Shown: positions 1 through 9,578 of the stretch, piece by piece
Layout of the letters: every line of letters begins with the position of its first letter
How positions within the stretch are numbered: the first letter of the stretch is position 1
Assembly: GCF_008802405.1 (NCBI RefSeq)
Contig: NZ_VZDO01000006.1
Coordinates: forward strand, 1 to 64,000
Length of the DNA stretch: 64,000 nt
Direction: 5' to 3'
Source of the DNA: Plantimonas leprariae
GTDB taxonomy: Bacteria; Pseudomonadota; Alphaproteobacteria; Rhizobiales; Rhizobiaceae
Made by a program: the position numbers and the translations under genes
Notes under the pieces: model-generated
Seen by the model: the letters and a program-made list of their open reading frames with translations, nothing else
What the model was told of the DNA's origin: nothing
The model's database searches: none

Positions 1-212
1 CACCCCGTCCAGGCGCCAGGCCGCCGCCGCCGCCACGAGAACCTGCAGGCACTGCCCGCCCAGCCGCTGAACCTGACTGGCGTCCAGCTCCACCGCCCGG
101 CCCCGTAGCCCCGCCAACGACCCATGCAACGGCATCGCCGCACGGACATCCAAGACGGACGGTAATTCCAACGTCGCCGGTCCGGCGGCTTTAGCTGTCT
201 TGCGGGGCGGCA

Positions 213-213
<1 letters not shown>
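1..213 (-). CDS. STAS-domain chemotaxis-operon protein (C-terminus beyond window edge)
   Basis: Only the first 71 codons are in the window; the gene continues past position 1. The start codon ATG (213-211) overlaps the TGA of the upstream MCP gene as ATGA, so the two are translationally coupled. The visible protein has the STAS/anti-anti-sigma look: a LELPSVLDVRAAMPLH strand-helix start, then a VELDASQVQRLGGQCLQVL stretch corresponding to the strand and helix around the usual phosphorylatable Ser/Thr position. In rhizobia such a single-domain STAS gene (cheS/orf2) follows the first MCP of the che operon and precedes cheY1-cheA. By position this is probably the same gene, but that assignment is inferred. 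Confidence 0.75.
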
Positions 214-2532
<2,319 letters not shown>

Positions 2533-2766
2533 ATGACGATCACCGTGCGCGAGGCGGGGATGATGGCGACCATGCTGGCCGCTTCGCTGCTTGCCGCGCT
2601 TCCCGCCTACTTTTGGGCCATCAAGCGACAGGAAACGCAGCATCGGGCGGCGGAGCTCGCGCTCTTCGACGCCGACTGCCGCCTCGCCCGGTTCCGGCTG
2701 GCGCAGGGCGGCGAACTCTGGTCGGCCCGCATCATGGCCAACCGCTGCGCGGCAAGAGGGCACTGA
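2533..2766 (+). CDS. Small single-span membrane protein, unknown function
   Basis: 77 codons with strongly GC-rich third positions. The N-terminus (residues about 10-30, MMATMLAASLLAALPAYFWA) is a clear membrane helix, followed by a charged helical tail containing two Cys. It is not a recognised family. It ends 17 bp before the left attachment repeat, so it is the last chromosomal gene before the integrated element. In the excised chromosome it would sit directly beside tRNA-Ser. Ribosome site is weak. Confidence 0.5.
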   Translation: MTITVREAGMMATMLAASLLAALPAYFWAIKRQETQHRAAELALFDADCRLARFRLAQGGELWSARIMANRCAARGH

Positions 2767-2783
2767 TCGTGCGAAAGATCCAG

Positions 2784-2799
2784 GATGGCGGAGAAGAAG
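2784..2799. repeat. Left attachment-site repeat (att core copy)
   Basis: GATGGCGGAGAAGAAG, identical to 28149-28164. It is the reverse complement of the last part of tRNA-Ser (TTCTTCTCC, discriminator G, CCA). Identity ends immediately outside the 16 bp on both sides, so this is a recombination core, not a longer duplication. Confidence 0.88.
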
Positions 2800-2905
2800 T
2801 CCGCCTCCGCCTAATCCATGCCGTTCCGAGCCATGCCGGGATTACGTGGGAATAGTCGGGATTTCGGCGGCTTAGCGTCTGGACTATTCCGCACCGTTCC
2901 TTACA

Positions 2906-2921
2906 AATCGTCAAAACGATT
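2906..2921. promoter_or_regulatory. Palindrome between att core and integrase gene
   Basis: AATCGT-CAAA-ACGATT, a perfect 6-bp inverted repeat in an AT-rich patch, 30 bp upstream of the integrase start. It is a candidate operator for the integrase promoter or an arm-type/excisionase site. No experimental class can be assigned. Confidence 0.35.
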
Positions 2922-2950
2922 GTGCGTAAGCCAGCGCACCGAGGTTCTGG

Positions 2951-4186
2951 ATGCGTTCCGCCAACAAGCTGTCTGCCCTTGCGGTGACGAAGGCGACGAA
3001 GCCCGGCCTCTATGGTGACGGCCACGGGCTGTACCTCCAGATCGCCATCGGCGGCTCGAAGTCATGGCTGTTCCGCTTCCAGCGTGACGGCCGAGCCCGC
3101 AAGATGGGCCTCGGCCCGATCCATACCGTCTCGCTCGCCATGGCGCGTGAGAAGGCCCTGGAGTGCCGGCGTAAGCTACTGGACGGCATCGATCCCATCG
3201 ACCAGCGGCAGGAAGCCGAACAGGAACGCAAGCTCGCCAAGCTGAAGGGCATGTCGTTTCGCGAGGCCGCCGAACGATACATCGCCGCGAACAAGGCTGG
3301 CTGGAAAAACGCGAAGCATGCGGCGCAGTGGACGGCGACGCTGGAAGCTTACGCCTTCCCGGTGTTCGGCACGATCGATGTCGCAGCCGTCGATGTGGGG
3401 CTTGTGCTGAAGGTGCTGGAGCCGATCTGGACGACGAAAGCCGAGACCGCCAGCCGCGTGCGGGGCCGCATCGAAAGCGTCTTGGATTGGGCGACGGCGC
3501 GCAAGTACCGGCAGGGCGAGAACCCGGCGCGGTGGAAGGGCCACCTCGACCATATCCTCCCTGCCCGCTCGAAGGTGCAGAAGGTCAAGCACCATGCCGC
3601 CCTGCCCTATGCCGAGGTTGCCGGCTTCGTTTCCGAGCTGCGGCAGGCGGACGGCATCGGTGCTCGCGCGCTGGAGTTCGCCATTCTGACGGCTGGCCGC
3701 ACCGGCGAGGTGGTCGGCGCTCGTTGGGACGAGTTCGACATCGAAGCGAAACTCTGGATCGTGCCGGCGGAGCGGATGAAGGCTAGTCGCCAACATCGCG
3801 TTCCGTTGTCGGATAGCGCGCTCGCCATCCTCGACGCTCTCCCCCGTGAGAAGGACAACCCGCATGTGTTCATCGGCGATCGACGCGGCCGGCCGCTGTC
3901 GAACATGGCGTTGTTGATGACGCTGCGGCGGATGGAACGCGGCGAGATCACCGCGCACGGGTTCCGCTCGACGTTCCGCGATTGGGCGGCCGAGACGACG
4001 GCCTATCCAAGCGACATGGTGGAGATGGCGCTGGCGCATACGGTCGGGAACAAGGTGGAAGCCGCCTACCGGCGCGGCGACCTGTTCGAGAAGCGGCGCC
4101 GGCTGATGGCCGATTGGGCAACGTACTGCGGCAGGCCGACGCCGGCCGGCGAGGTGGTGAAACTGCGGGGCAAGGCCGATGCCTAG
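2951..4186 (+). CDS. int: P4-type tyrosine recombinase / integrase
   Basis: 411 aa. The N-terminal DUF4102-type arm-binding domain (residues 1-90, with GLYGDGHGLYLQ) is followed by a core-binding SAM-like domain and the catalytic domain. Catalytic residues are visible: Arg250 (GRTGEV), a hairpin Lys near 277, His336 and Arg339 (HGFRS), His363 (AHTVGN) and the nucleophile Tyr373 (AYRRGD). Length and organisation fit the tRNA-targeting P4/phi-R73 integrases. The ATG has GAGG 8 nt upstream. It reads inward from the left att repeat, while the tRNA target lies at the far end, so after integration the gene is separated from the tRNA. Its stop overlaps the next gene by 8 nt. Confidence 0.95.
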   Translation: MRSANKLSALAVTKATKPGLYGDGHGLYLQIAIGGSKSWLFRFQRDGRARKMGLGPIHTVSLAMAREKALECRRKLLDGIDPIDQRQEAEQERKLAKLKGMSFREAAERYIAANKAGWKNAKHAAQWTATLEAYAFPVFGTIDVAAVDVGLVLKVLEPIWTTKAETASRVRGRIESVLDWATARKYRQGENPARWKGHLDHILPARSKVQKVKHHAALPYAEVAGFVSELRQADGIGARALEFAILTAGRTGEVVGARWDEFDIEAKLWIVPAERMKASRQHRVPLSDSALAILDALPREKDNPHVFIGDRRGRPLSNMALLMTLRRMERGEITAHGFRSTFRDWAAETTAYPSDMVEMALAHTVGNKVEAAYRRGDLFEKRRRLMADWATYCGRPTPAGEVVKLRGKADA

Positions 4187-5216
4187 AGACGAGGTTTGGC
4201 CACTGGTTCGAGCAGTCGCATGGGGATGTTGGCGCGATGCGGGCATGGTGGAGCGCTTCATTGCCGCCCGCCAGAATGACTGGAGCGCAGTTGATCGATC
4301 GTCGCTCGTAAACGCCGTGGATTTTGATCGCGGACCGTCACAGCGGGCTCGGCCGGTATCGGAAGTTGTCTCGCTGTTTCGAGAGTGGCTTTGCCACGGG
4401 GAACTGGTTGCGACGGGGATAGGCGAACAACACGCGGATGCCATTGAGATCCCCTCCAGCTTTTGGTGCGGTTCAATGACCTTCGAGGAGCTTCGTCACG
4501 TCCGCTCGCTCGATACAGGCGAACGGTTCGAATGGGTCCGGTTATCTGCCGAAGCGGTCACAAGCCTGTTTGCGGACGGGGCGGTGCAACCGCTGACAAT
4601 GGACAGCGTGCATAAGTACGATCCGTCATCCTTCAATCGTAGCTATTGGCCGCTGAACGCTGCCGTTCAGTGGTTAGGTCAGCTTGATGCGAACCTTAGC
4701 AATGGCGAAATTGAAGGCGCTCTTCTCGATGCGTTCGAAGCTGGAACTATCACCGTTACCGGCCAGCGTGCCGACACCGATGCGCGCCAAGAAATACCGG
4801 CGTCAGAATGGGGCAACCTCGTTTTCGCCTTCGATGCCGACTTGGAATATCGAGCGGATCGGAAGGGTAGCATTCAGCCAGAGTGGCTGAAATTGCGAGT
4901 TCCGCGCGACGCAGTACGAGCGCTGGTCCCGCTCGCCCTATCTAATGGCGCCTCGCACGCAGAATTGGAGCGACTTACTGAGCGTCCGTTCGGAACCGGC
5001 ATGGCTGGCCGGCCATCAATGAGTGCGCCGATCTTAGAGCAGGAGTTGAGGAGGCGAGCCAATACCGACGAACTGGAAGCGACGTTGGGAAAGCAAGTGG
5101 AAGCGTTGTTAGACTGGTTGCCACTTGCACACATAGGCTATCCAGTCCCGAAGCAGGGAACGTGCGAAAACAATCTTCGCAGTCTTTACTGGGAGCTCAA
5201 GGGTGCACGAAACTAG
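4179..5216 (+). CDS. Hypothetical protein coupled to the integrase
   Basis: 345 aa; begins 8 nt before the integrase stop, so it is translationally coupled. Not a named family. The N-terminal two-thirds are mixed alpha/beta with many Trp residues. The C-terminus has the order RPSMSAPILEQELRRRA, then a coiled helix, then a W-L-P-x-A-H-I-G-Y-P-V-P-K segment and an ENNLRSLYWELK end. A comparable C-terminus is common in uncharacterised proteins beside integrases in Proteobacteria and may bind DNA (inference). Base composition is markedly less GC-rich than in its neighbours, suggesting separate ancestry. A role in integration or in host interaction is possible. Confidence 0.7.
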   Translation: MPRDEVWPLVRAVAWGCWRDAGMVERFIAARQNDWSAVDRSSLVNAVDFDRGPSQRARPVSEVVSLFREWLCHGELVATGIGEQHADAIEIPSSFWCGSMTFEELRHVRSLDTGERFEWVRLSAEAVTSLFADGAVQPLTMDSVHKYDPSSFNRSYWPLNAAVQWLGQLDANLSNGEIEGALLDAFEAGTITVTGQRADTDARQEIPASEWGNLVFAFDADLEYRADRKGSIQPEWLKLRVPRDAVRALVPLALSNGASHAELERLTERPFGTGMAGRPSMSAPILEQELRRRANTDELEATLGKQVEALLDWLPLAHIGYPVPKQGTCENNLRSLYWELKGARN

Positions 5217-5330
5217 ACCCACGAAATAAACGACGCACCCAATTTCATGGGCAGTTTTCGTGGTTTGAACGTCAGCCCATTCTAAGCGCGGCCAAGCAAT
5301 TCCGCTCTGGCGTACTTGGAAAGGTATCCG

Positions 5331-5543
5331 ATGGTTCAGACCATCCTTCGGCGATACGACGTAGAGCGTGTCACCGGTCTCTGCCGCAGCGCGATCTACC
5401 AGCAGGTCGCCGCCGGCAAGTTCCCGAAGCCCCTTCGCCTCAGCGCTCAGTCGGTAGGCTGGCTCGAAAGCGAAATCGTCGAGTGGCAGAAGGCTCGCAT
5501 CGCCGAGCGTGACGGCACCTCCGAGATGGAGGCGGCTGCATAG
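5331..5543 (+). CDS. AlpA-family DNA-binding regulator / excisionase-like
   Basis: 70 aa. It has the MerR-like winged-helix layout of AlpA proteins: ILRRYDVERVTGLCRSAIYQ, then a GKFPKPLRLSAQSVGWLESEI wing and a helix with WQKAR. ATG 5331 is chosen over an upstream TTG because GGAAAGG lies 6 nt before it. In P4-like elements AlpA activates integrase transcription or acts as directionality factor. Here it starts the left replication operon (5331-9571), whose genes all read rightwards with tiny gaps or overlaps. Confidence 0.88.
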   Translation: MVQTILRRYDVERVTGLCRSAIYQQVAAGKFPKPLRLSAQSVGWLESEIVEWQKARIAERDGTSEMEAAA

Positions 5544-5545
5544 TC

Positions 5546-5749
5546 ATGGCGCTAGTAAGAGAAGCCGACCGCGCAGGGCGCGGCCGGACTTCAGTAAGCA
5601 TCCTGGCAGGGATAGCTTCTGAAGTAACACCGAACCCCCCGCAGTTCCAGACCCTTCAGGCAACGCATATCTCGCGGCACTACGCTGTCAGCCCGTGGCT
5701 GGCGCGCACCATCGCCGAGCTTGCGTTCGATCGTGGGAGGGTTCGTTGA
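5546..5749 (+). CDS. Small protein of the replication operon, unknown
   Basis: 67 aa, 2 nt after the AlpA stop. The C-terminal half (HISRHYAVSPWLARTIAELAF) resembles a helix-turn-helix-like segment often seen in small phage proteins; the first half is basic and then Pro/Gln-rich. GGAGG about 15 nt upstream is far but usable. Its TGA overlaps the TTG start of the next gene. Function unknown. Confidence 0.55.
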   Translation: MALVREADRAGRGRTSVSILAGIASEVTPNPPQFQTLQATHISRHYAVSPWLARTIAELAFDRGRVR

Positions 5750-6165
5750 ACGCTCTCGCTCCCATCGCGCCGAAGCTGTCCAAGCTGCTGCCTCTCCTCG
5801 GCAGCGACAAGGACGGCGAGGTCATCGCAACCGCCCGAGCAATCGGGCGGACCCTTTCCGCTGCCGGGCTCGACTTCCACGCCCTCGCCGAAGCTATCGA
5901 GCGTCCGCCGGTCGTCCTGACGGTGGCGGCTCGGAGACCGCAGCAGTCCCGCAAGCCGTCGCCGCCGAGACCCTCGCCGTTCGACAGCGAGCTATTGCGG
6001 CTCGTCGCCGTGCTGCGGGTCCAGCAGACGCGCTTAAAGCACGGCGAGGCCGACTTCCTTGACAGCATGTTCGTTGCGCTGTCCAGCGGTCGGCAGGCTT
6101 CGCCGAAGCAGGAACAGTGGCTCCGCGACATCGACCGCCGTCTTCATATGGCAGGTGCCGCATGA
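5746..6165 (+). CDS. Hypothetical protein of the replication operon
   Basis: 139 aa from a TTG start that overlaps the upstream stop (TTGA); GGGAGGG lies 5 nt before it, so this start is well supported. The N-terminus (LLGSDKDGEVIATARAIGR, then GLDFHALAEAI) has the helical pattern seen in small proteins preceding primases in alphaproteobacterial phage elements, loosely like DUF2786 N-termini. A basic proline-rich linker separates it from a C-terminal helical domain ending in WLRDIDRRL. A role in replication is inferred from position only. Its stop overlaps the next ATG. Confidence 0.7.
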   Translation: MNALAPIAPKLSKLLPLLGSDKDGEVIATARAIGRTLSAAGLDFHALAEAIERPPVVLTVAARRPQQSRKPSPPRPSPFDSELLRLVAVLRVQQTRLKHGEADFLDSMFVALSSGRQASPKQEQWLRDIDRRLHMAGAA

Positions 6166-6473
6166 GTGGGCCGCGTCTCGACTTCGACGGCATCAACCGG
6201 GCGGCGATGTCAGCGCTCCCGGCCCTGCTCGGCCGCTGGCTGCCCGATGGTCGACGCTTCGGCGCCGAATGGGTGGCCCGCAACCCGACCCGCGCCGACC
6301 GCCGCGCCGGATCCTTCCGCGTCAATATAGCGACGGGCAAATGGTCCGACTTCGCGACCGGCGATGCCGGCGGCGATCCGGTCAGCCTAGCCGCCTACCT
6401 CCATTCCCTTTCACAAGCCGATGCAGCCCGCTCCCTCGCTGGTGCGCTCGGTGTCGAGGAGTATCCCCGTTGA
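6162..6473 (+). CDS. Primase-type N-terminal domain protein
   Basis: 103 aa; ATG overlaps the upstream TGA as ATGA. The sequence has a WLPDGRRFGAEWVARNPTR segment, then SFRVNIATGKWSDFATGDAG and a PVSLAAYLHSLSQADAARSL helix. This is the template-recognition part normally found ahead of TOPRIM in phage primases (substrate DNA enters between a strand pair ending in W-x-D-F and the Gly-Gly-Asp turn). The classical zinc Cys ligands are not present. With the next gene (TOPRIM + DUF3987) it reconstitutes a split primase. Known: such split arrangements occur in alphaproteobacterial prophages. Inferred: that the two proteins work together. Confidence 0.75.
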   Translation: MSGPRLDFDGINRAAMSALPALLGRWLPDGRRFGAEWVARNPTRADRRAGSFRVNIATGKWSDFATGDAGGDPVSLAAYLHSLSQADAARSLAGALGVEEYPR

Positions 6474-8659
6474 ACGCCTTCTCCCGTCTGTCTCTCGATG
6501 AGCTGAAGTCTAATTCCGCTGCCAACGACGTGGGTCCCGATTGGACGCCGATCGTGCCAGTGCCGGACGACGCACCGCTGCTCACCCGCACCATCCTCGC
6601 CGGCTTTGCGCCGTCCGGCTACGGTTTCACCAACGGCTGGCGGTATCGCGGCAGTGATGGCGGCTTGCTCGGCGCCGCCGTCCGCTTCGACCGCCCGGCC
6701 AACGGCGTTGCGGCCGACAAGCAGGTGTTGCCCGTCACCTTCTGCCAAGGTCGGAACGGCAAACGAGAGTGGCGGTGCCGCGCCTTCGATGCTCAGCGTC
6801 CGCTCTATAACCTCAAGGGCCTCGCCGAGCGTCCCGACGCTCCAGTGATCGTGGTGGAGGGGGAGAAGGCGGCAGACGCGGCGGGCAGTCGGTTCGCCGA
6901 TCATGTGGCCGTCACCAGCCCCGGTGGCTCGAATGCGGCGCACAAGGCGGACTGGAGCCCCCTCAAGGGCCGTGCCGTCACCATCTGGCCGGACGCCGAT
7001 CCGGCAGGCGTGAAGTACGCCACCGCCGTTGCCGAAGCCTGCCGTATGGCGGGCGCGCGCACCGTCCGCATCGTCGCCGTCCCGACAGCCTTCCCGAAGG
7101 GCTGGGATCTCGCCGACTTCTTGCCGGTCGGCATCACCGACGCGCAGCTCGGCGCGATGCTGGCAGACGCGCCGGCCGCCTCCGACCCGAACGCCTGGCC
7201 ACTGCCGTCGCCGATCATCTCGACGCTGCCGCCGGTCGCCCCCTTCGTGGCGGACCTCCTGCCCGAGGCGCTGCGCGACTACGTGATGGACGTTGCCGAG
7301 CGCCAGCAGTCAGCGCCCGACTTCGTGGCCGTCTCGGCGCTCTGCGGCCTCGCCGCTGTGATCGGCAACAAAATCCGCATCCAGCCGAAGCAGAACGACG
7401 ATGGCTGGATCATCGTACCGAACCTTTGGGGCGCCATCGTCGGCCGGCCGTCCGCCATGAAGTCGCCGGCCATGCAAGCCGCGCTCGGTCCGCTCTACGC
7501 GCTCCAAGACGATGCCCGGAAGCAGTGGGAGGAAGACTGCCGCGACCTCGCCGCCAGCGAAGGGCTGTCAGGGCTGGACGCAAAGGACGCGAAGAAGCGT
7601 GCCGAGAGAGCCTACAAGGCTGGCGACCGTGACGAGGCCAAACGCATCCTCCGCGAGGCGAACGGCGGCGATACGGACGAACCGCCGTGCCCTCGGCTGA
7701 TCGTCAACGACGCGACGGTGGAGAAGACCGGCGAGCTGCTGAACGAGAACCCGAACGGCTTGCTACTCATCCGCGACGAGCTGCCGGGCTTCCTGGCGAA
7801 GATGGAAAGCGAGGACTTCGCCACCGATCGCGCTTTTTACCTCGAAGCCTTCAACGGTGACGGGCGGTTCACCTACGATCGCATCGGACGCGGCACCGTC
7901 CACATCGAGAACTGCACCTTGTCGCTGATCGGCGGCGTCCAGCCCTCGCGCATCGCGCCCATTGTCCGCGGTGCGGTATCGGGCGCGAAGAACGATGGGC
8001 TGATCCAGCGGCTTCAGATGACCGTGTGGCCTGACGACAGGGCGCACTGGCAGTGGGTCGACCGCCATTCTAAGCCGCTCGCCCGCCAGACGTTCGAAGA
8101 CGTGTTCCGCCGGATGCGGGACATCCCCCGCGCCGAGGACGGCCGGCCGAGCGTCGTCTACTTCACGGCCGGCGCGCAGGCGCTGTTCCGAGAATGGATG
8201 GAGGAGATCCAGACGGAAGCTCGGGCCGGCAAGCTGTCCACGACGATGGAAAGCCACATCCTCAAGATGCCGAAAACGGTCGCCAGCCTCGCCCTCATCT
8301 TCCAGTTGGTGGAGAACGGCGTCAGCGCGGTCGGCGAGGAAGCGACCGCCCGAGCGCTCGATTGGGCCGATTATCTCCGTAGCCACGCCGACCGCCTCTA
8401 TGCGGCTGGCGACGTGATGACCGAAGACGGCGCCCGCGTGATCATTGCGCGGCGTCGCCTTCTGCCCGAGCCGTTCACCGTGCGTCATGTCCACCAAAGG
8501 GCTTGGACCGGCCTCACCGATCGGGATGCGGTTGCATCTGCCATCGAGACGCTGATCGGCACCCACCATTGCCGCGAGCAGACGAACCCGAAGACGGCGG
8601 CCGGCGGGCGCCCTACAGCCTCCTACGTCTGGAACCCAGCCCTTACGGTGGAAAGCTGA
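6470..8659 (+). CDS. TOPRIM / DUF3987 primase-helicase
   Basis: 729 aa from TTG 6470, which overlaps the previous stop (TTGA) and has GAGGAG 8 nt upstream; a longer upstream reading lacks domain support. Residues about 122-230 form a TOPRIM-like fold (VIVVEGEKAAD, then WPDADPAG supplying the acidic metal-binding residues). Residues about 265-700 match the DUF3987 helicase-like region, with a Walker-A-like GRPSAMKSP near 325-333 and an IRDELPGFL acidic Walker-B-like strand. Together with the preceding gene this is the element's replication initiator/primase. Its presence means the element could replicate on its own after excision (inference). Confidence 0.88.
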   Translation: MNAFSRLSLDELKSNSAANDVGPDWTPIVPVPDDAPLLTRTILAGFAPSGYGFTNGWRYRGSDGGLLGAAVRFDRPANGVAADKQVLPVTFCQGRNGKREWRCRAFDAQRPLYNLKGLAERPDAPVIVVEGEKAADAAGSRFADHVAVTSPGGSNAAHKADWSPLKGRAVTIWPDADPAGVKYATAVAEACRMAGARTVRIVAVPTAFPKGWDLADFLPVGITDAQLGAMLADAPAASDPNAWPLPSPIISTLPPVAPFVADLLPEALRDYVMDVAERQQSAPDFVAVSALCGLAAVIGNKIRIQPKQNDDGWIIVPNLWGAIVGRPSAMKSPAMQAALGPLYALQDDARKQWEEDCRDLAASEGLSGLDAKDAKKRAERAYKAGDRDEAKRILREANGGDTDEPPCPRLIVNDATVEKTGELLNENPNGLLLIRDELPGFLAKMESEDFATDRAFYLEAFNGDGRFTYDRIGRGTVHIENCTLSLIGGVQPSRIAPIVRGAVSGAKNDGLIQRLQMTVWPDDRAHWQWVDRHSKPLARQTFEDVFRRMRDIPRAEDGRPSVVYFTAGAQALFREWMEEIQTEARAGKLSTTMESHILKMPKTVASLALIFQLVENGVSAVGEEATARALDWADYLRSHADRLYAAGDVMTEDGARVIIARRRLLPEPFTVRHVHQRAWTGLTDRDAVASAIETLIGTHHCREQTNPKTAAGGRPTASYVWNPALTVES

Positions 8660-8663
8660 CCCG

Positions 8664-9299
8664 ATGGGACGCTGGCAAACACGGCTCGCGACCGCAGAAA
8701 AAAGCGCGGATACGCCCCAAACGGAAACCTTCAAAACCCTCAAAACCCCGGCCGAGCACGTTTTGAAGGTTTTGAGGGTGCCCCCTCTTGGCGAATACGA
8801 GAATTTTTCAACGTCTGACGAGCAGCCGTCCGATGCCGATGTTGCTGCCGCCGAATGGGAGGAACGCGCCGCCGTCCTCGAATTTGATGAGGGTTTGCCG
8901 CGCGACGCGGCGGAGCGGCTGGCTGCGGAACAGGCGGGTATCTCCAAAATTGGAGGCACCCTGCCACTACTGTACGTCCCCAATTTTGGGTCGGTCGATT
9001 CATACCCGGCGAACCCTTCGACCGCAGAGGTTCGCGACGTCGAGGCGCGTTCGAAAACGCGAGACGACTCATACCCGCTCCGCCCTGCGGGCTGGCTGCC
9101 TGAACCCGGCCATGGCGTCGGGATCCTCGCGACGCCTGCCGTCGAAGTCGATCCGGAAGAGTACGATGCCCACCTCGATCAACTGATCGCCGAGTATCCG
9201 TCCGGCAGCGCCGAGGCCGCCAAGCTCGCCTTCGCCAAGCGCAAAGGCTGGTGCGTCGAGCGCGGCGCCGAGCGCATCTTCGTCAGGGGGCGCATGTGA
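8664..9299 (+). CDS. Hypothetical protein downstream of primase; contains mirrored AT-rich repeats
   Basis: 211 aa, 4 nt after the primase stop. The first 40 codons are dominated by a repeat tract translated as TFKTLKT...HVLKVLRV; the middle has AEWEERAAVLEFDEGLPRDA, a common helical phage-protein motif, and the C-terminus is YPSGSAEAAKLAFAKRKGW. No catalytic motif is seen. Because the repeats at 8725-8779 and 8942-8990 are AT-rich islands in a GC-rich gene, the DNA itself may be the functional part. It ends in a GTGA overlap with the next gene. Confidence 0.65.
   Translation: MGRWQTRLATAEKSADTPQTETFKTLKTPAEHVLKVLRVPPLGEYENFSTSDEQPSDADVAAAEWEERAAVLEFDEGLPRDAAERLAAEQAGISKIGGTLPLLYVPNFGSVDSYPANPSTAEVRDVEARSKTRDDSYPLRPAGWLPEPGHGVGILATPAVEVDPEEYDAHLDQLIAEYPSGSAEAAKLAFAKRKGWCVERGAERIFVRGRM
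8725..8779. repeat. Mirrored 10-12 bp repeats, candidate origin module
   Basis: AACCTTCAAAAC (8726-8737) and CCCTCAAAAC (8737-8746) recur as exact reverse complements, GTTTTGAAGGTT (8760-8771) and GTTTTGAGGG (8769-8778). The order is A-B-A'-B', not a simple hairpin. They lie inside a coding region directly after the primase gene. Satellite and phage origins often use such iterons next to the initiator gene; the assignment is an inference. Confidence 0.5.
8942..8990. repeat. Second inverted AT-rich pair in the same gene
   Basis: CTCCAAAATTGGAG (8942-8955, itself near-palindromic) and CCCCAATTTTGGG (8978-8990). The cores CCAAAATTGG and CCAATTTTGG are exact reverse complements of each other. 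About 160 bp from the first repeat cluster, this could be an AT-rich unwinding or protein-binding site. Confidence 0.4.
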
Positions 9300-9571
9300 G
9301 CGGCGTCGTTCCTGTCTTGATGCGCGATGCCGAGGTGATCGACATCAAGGAGGCGATGTTCCGCATTGGCCGCTCGGATAAGACGATCCGGCGCTGGTGT
9401 AAGGAGGACGGCATCGGCCGGCGCACCGGGCCATGCGCACCGTGGCAGATCTCGGCCATTGCGCTGGAGGCCAAACGCTACGGCGACAAGGCGGCGATCG
9501 ACGATTTGCGGCAGGGAGCCTTCTCGTCGCCGCGTGTAGTGCGTTACGCCGAGCAGCTCGGGCTCAACTAA
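9296..9571 (+). CDS. Small winged-helix (MerR/AlpA-like) DNA-binding protein
   Basis: 91 aa from GTG 9296, overlapping the upstream TGA (GTGA), with AGGGGG 5 nt before it; a start at ATG 9320 is also possible. The sequence EAMFRIGRSDKTIRRWCKED is a recognisable helix-turn-helix, followed by a short wing (RRTGPCAPWQIS) and a C-terminal helix. As last gene of the left operon it could be an origin-binding or regulatory factor. The next gene is convergent, only 7 bp away. Confidence 0.65.
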   Translation: MSGVVPVLMRDAEVIDIKEAMFRIGRSDKTIRRWCKEDGIGRRTGPCAPWQISAIALEAKRYGDKAAIDDLRQGAFSSPRVVRYAEQLGLN

Positions 9572-9578
9572 TCGTCGG

